A stretch of 5,727 bases of DNA from Methanobacteriota archaeon (GTDB taxonomy: Archaea > Thermoplasmatota > Poseidoniia > Poseidoniales > Poseidoniaceae). Numbering within the stretch: position 1 is the stretch's first letter; each line of letters begins with the position of its first letter. Made by a program: the position numbers and the translations under genes. Below are positions 4,660 through 5,727 of this stretch, piece after piece. The DNA lies in assembly GCA_011525095.1 (NCBI GenBank), contig WTIV01000069.1:1-5727 (forward strand), read 5' to 3'. The notes beneath the pieces were generated by a model that was given only the letters and a program-made list of their open reading frames with translations, was not told the origin of the DNA and did no database searches.

Positions 4660-5727
4660 AAAAATATCTTGGAAGAACTTCCTCAGCACAGGTAATCATT
4701 TAACAGAAGTCAACCTGAGTTCAGATCCAACAACACTGATTGTTGGATCTAATGGTGCTGGTAAGTCAACTATTCTTGATGCTCTTACATTCTCCTTATA
4801 TGGAAAATCATTTCGCAAGATCAATAAGGCACAATTGATTAACAGTTCAAATGAGAAGGACTGCTTTGTTTCTATTGAGTTCTCAATCAATGGTGTAAAT
4901 TGGAAAGTTGAAAGAGGTATTAAACCAAACATATTCAAGATTTATAAGAATGGAGAAGAACTAAATCAAAGTTCATCTGCACTTGATCAACAGAAGTGGC
5001 TAGAGCAGAGTGTGCTCAAGATGAATTACAAATCATTTACACAAATTGTAATTCTTGGGAGCAGCACTTTTGTTCCTTTCATGCAGTTACCTGCTGCTAG
5101 TAGAAGAGAGGTGGTGGAGGATCTTCTTGATATTAGAATATTCTCATCTATGAATGTTCTGATCAAAGATAAGATCAGAATTATCAAAGATGAAATTAGA
5201 ACACTAGAACTCAAAAAAGAATCTCTGAATGAAAAAGTTCACATGCAGAGAGAGTTTATACAAAAAGTTGAGAATGAAGCAGAATCAAATATAGAATTCA
5301 AGAATAAAAAAATTGATAAACTAGATGATGAAGTAGCAAGTTTGATGAAGAAGACTGAGTATCTTGATGAAGAGGTCAAAGCACAGCAACTTGTACTTGA
5401 GTCATATAAAGGGTCTACTGACAAGCTCAAGGAATTCAATACAATCAAAGGTAAGATAACACAAAAGATATCTAATATTGTTAAAGAGCACAAATTCTTC
5501 TCAGAGAATAGGGTTTGCCCTACCTGTGAACAGGATATTGAAGAATCATTTCGCTTAAATAGAATTGATGACTCCCAAAATAAAGCAGAAGAATTGCGTA
5601 AGGGTTTTGAGGAACTCCAGGATGCAATCAAAAAAGAGGAATTGAGGGAGTCTAACTTCAAACAAACTTCAGGAGAAATAAGTAACCTACTTAATGGCAT
5701 TTCTAAAAACAATACTCTCATCTCTAC
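4646..5727 (+). CDS. 46: gp46 recombination ATPase subunit (Rad50/SbcC-like), 3'-truncated by the window edge
   Basis: The frame opens with ATG at 4646, inside the end of the preceding gene, and stays open to the right edge, giving 360 whole codons of an expected 560 or so (T4 gp46: 560). The start MIIFEKISWKNFLSTGNH fits the first strand of an SMC-type ATPase. Walker A is GSNGAGKST at 34-42, and the segment around YGKSFRKINKAQLINSS matches T4 gp46 closely. The Q-loop is FTQIVILGSS with Q133, followed by FVPFMQL and RREVVEDLLDI. A Glu/Lys-rich coiled-coil arm runs from about 165 to 285, and the zinc-hook motif CPTC is at 291-294, where two proteins dimerise. A returning coil begins after it. 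The signature motif, Walker B and D-loop lie beyond the window. gp46 powers and regulates gp47 in end resection. No good ribosome binding site is visible; coupling to the upstream gene is likely. Confidence 0.96.
   Translation, partial: MIIFEKISWKNFLSTGNHLTEVNLSSDPTTLIVGSNGAGKSTILDALTFSLYGKSFRKINKAQLINSSNEKDCFVSIEFSINGVNWKVERGIKPNIFKIYKNGEELNQSSSALDQQKWLEQSVLKMNYKSFTQIVILGSSTFVPFMQLPAASRREVVEDLLDIRIFSSMNVLIKDKIRIIKDEIRTLELKKESLNEKVHMQREFIQKVENEAESNIEFKNKKIDKLDDEVASLMKKTEYLDEEVKAQQLVLESYKGSTDKLKEFNTIKGKITQKISNIVKEHKFFSENRVCPTCEQDIEESFRLNRIDDSQNKAEELRKGFEELQDAIKKEELRESNFKQTSGEISNLLNGISKNNTLIS

Noticed and set aside
5239..5721. 160-residue open frame on the minus strand
   Set aside because: It is the antisense shadow of the gp46 coiled coil; its Ser/Leu-rich composition is the complement of Glu/Lys codons on the + strand.

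Overview
The window is a gene-dense, AT-rich stretch (roughly one third GC by eye) with every gene on the + strand and most junctions overlapping by one or a few bases. The recognisable genes are the recombination and late-transcription core of a T4-like myovirus: the end of uvsY, all of uvsW, gene 55, gene 47, and the first two thirds of gene 46. A 90-residue protein that I recognise as the DUF3110 type sits between 47 and 46. That family is known mainly from cyanobacteria and their phages. Together with the low GC and the contiguous order uvsY-uvsW-55-47-46, it points to a marine T4-like phage, most likely a cyanophage of Prochlorococcus or Synechococcus. A related pelagiphage-type virus cannot be excluded. 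The host assignment is an inference.

Layout: 1-371 is the 3' part of uvsY (recombination mediator). 371-568 and 586-792 encode two small proteins that look like diverged tandem paralogues. 788-816 holds a T4-type late-promoter core (AATAAATA) followed at once by a perfect 8-bp stem-loop that ends one base before the uvsW start. 818-2281 is uvsW (superfamily 2 helicase). 2295-2696 is an unrecognised 133-residue protein with a consensus Shine-Dalgarno site. 2697-2828 is the only sizeable non-coding gap; it carries an imperfect inverted repeat and a sigma70-type promoter (TTGTCA, 17 bases, TATAAT). 2829-3347 is gene 55 (late sigma factor), 3347-4387 gene 47 (nuclease), 4387-4659 the DUF3110-like gene, and 4646 to the window edge gene 46 (ATPase with zinc hook).

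From family knowledge, gp46-gp47 resects DNA ends, UvsY loads the recombinase UvsX on gp32-coated single strands, and UvsW unwinds R-loops and branched intermediates, which ends origin-dependent initiation and supports recombination-dependent replication. gp55 directs the host polymerase to late promoters. The most interesting feature is the regulatory arrangement before uvsW: a late promoter placed so that its own transcript should lose half of a hairpin that read-through transcripts would carry. This resembles the known T4 logic for genes e, soc and 49. The predicted gp55 also lacks a visible C-terminal clamp-binding motif like that of T4.
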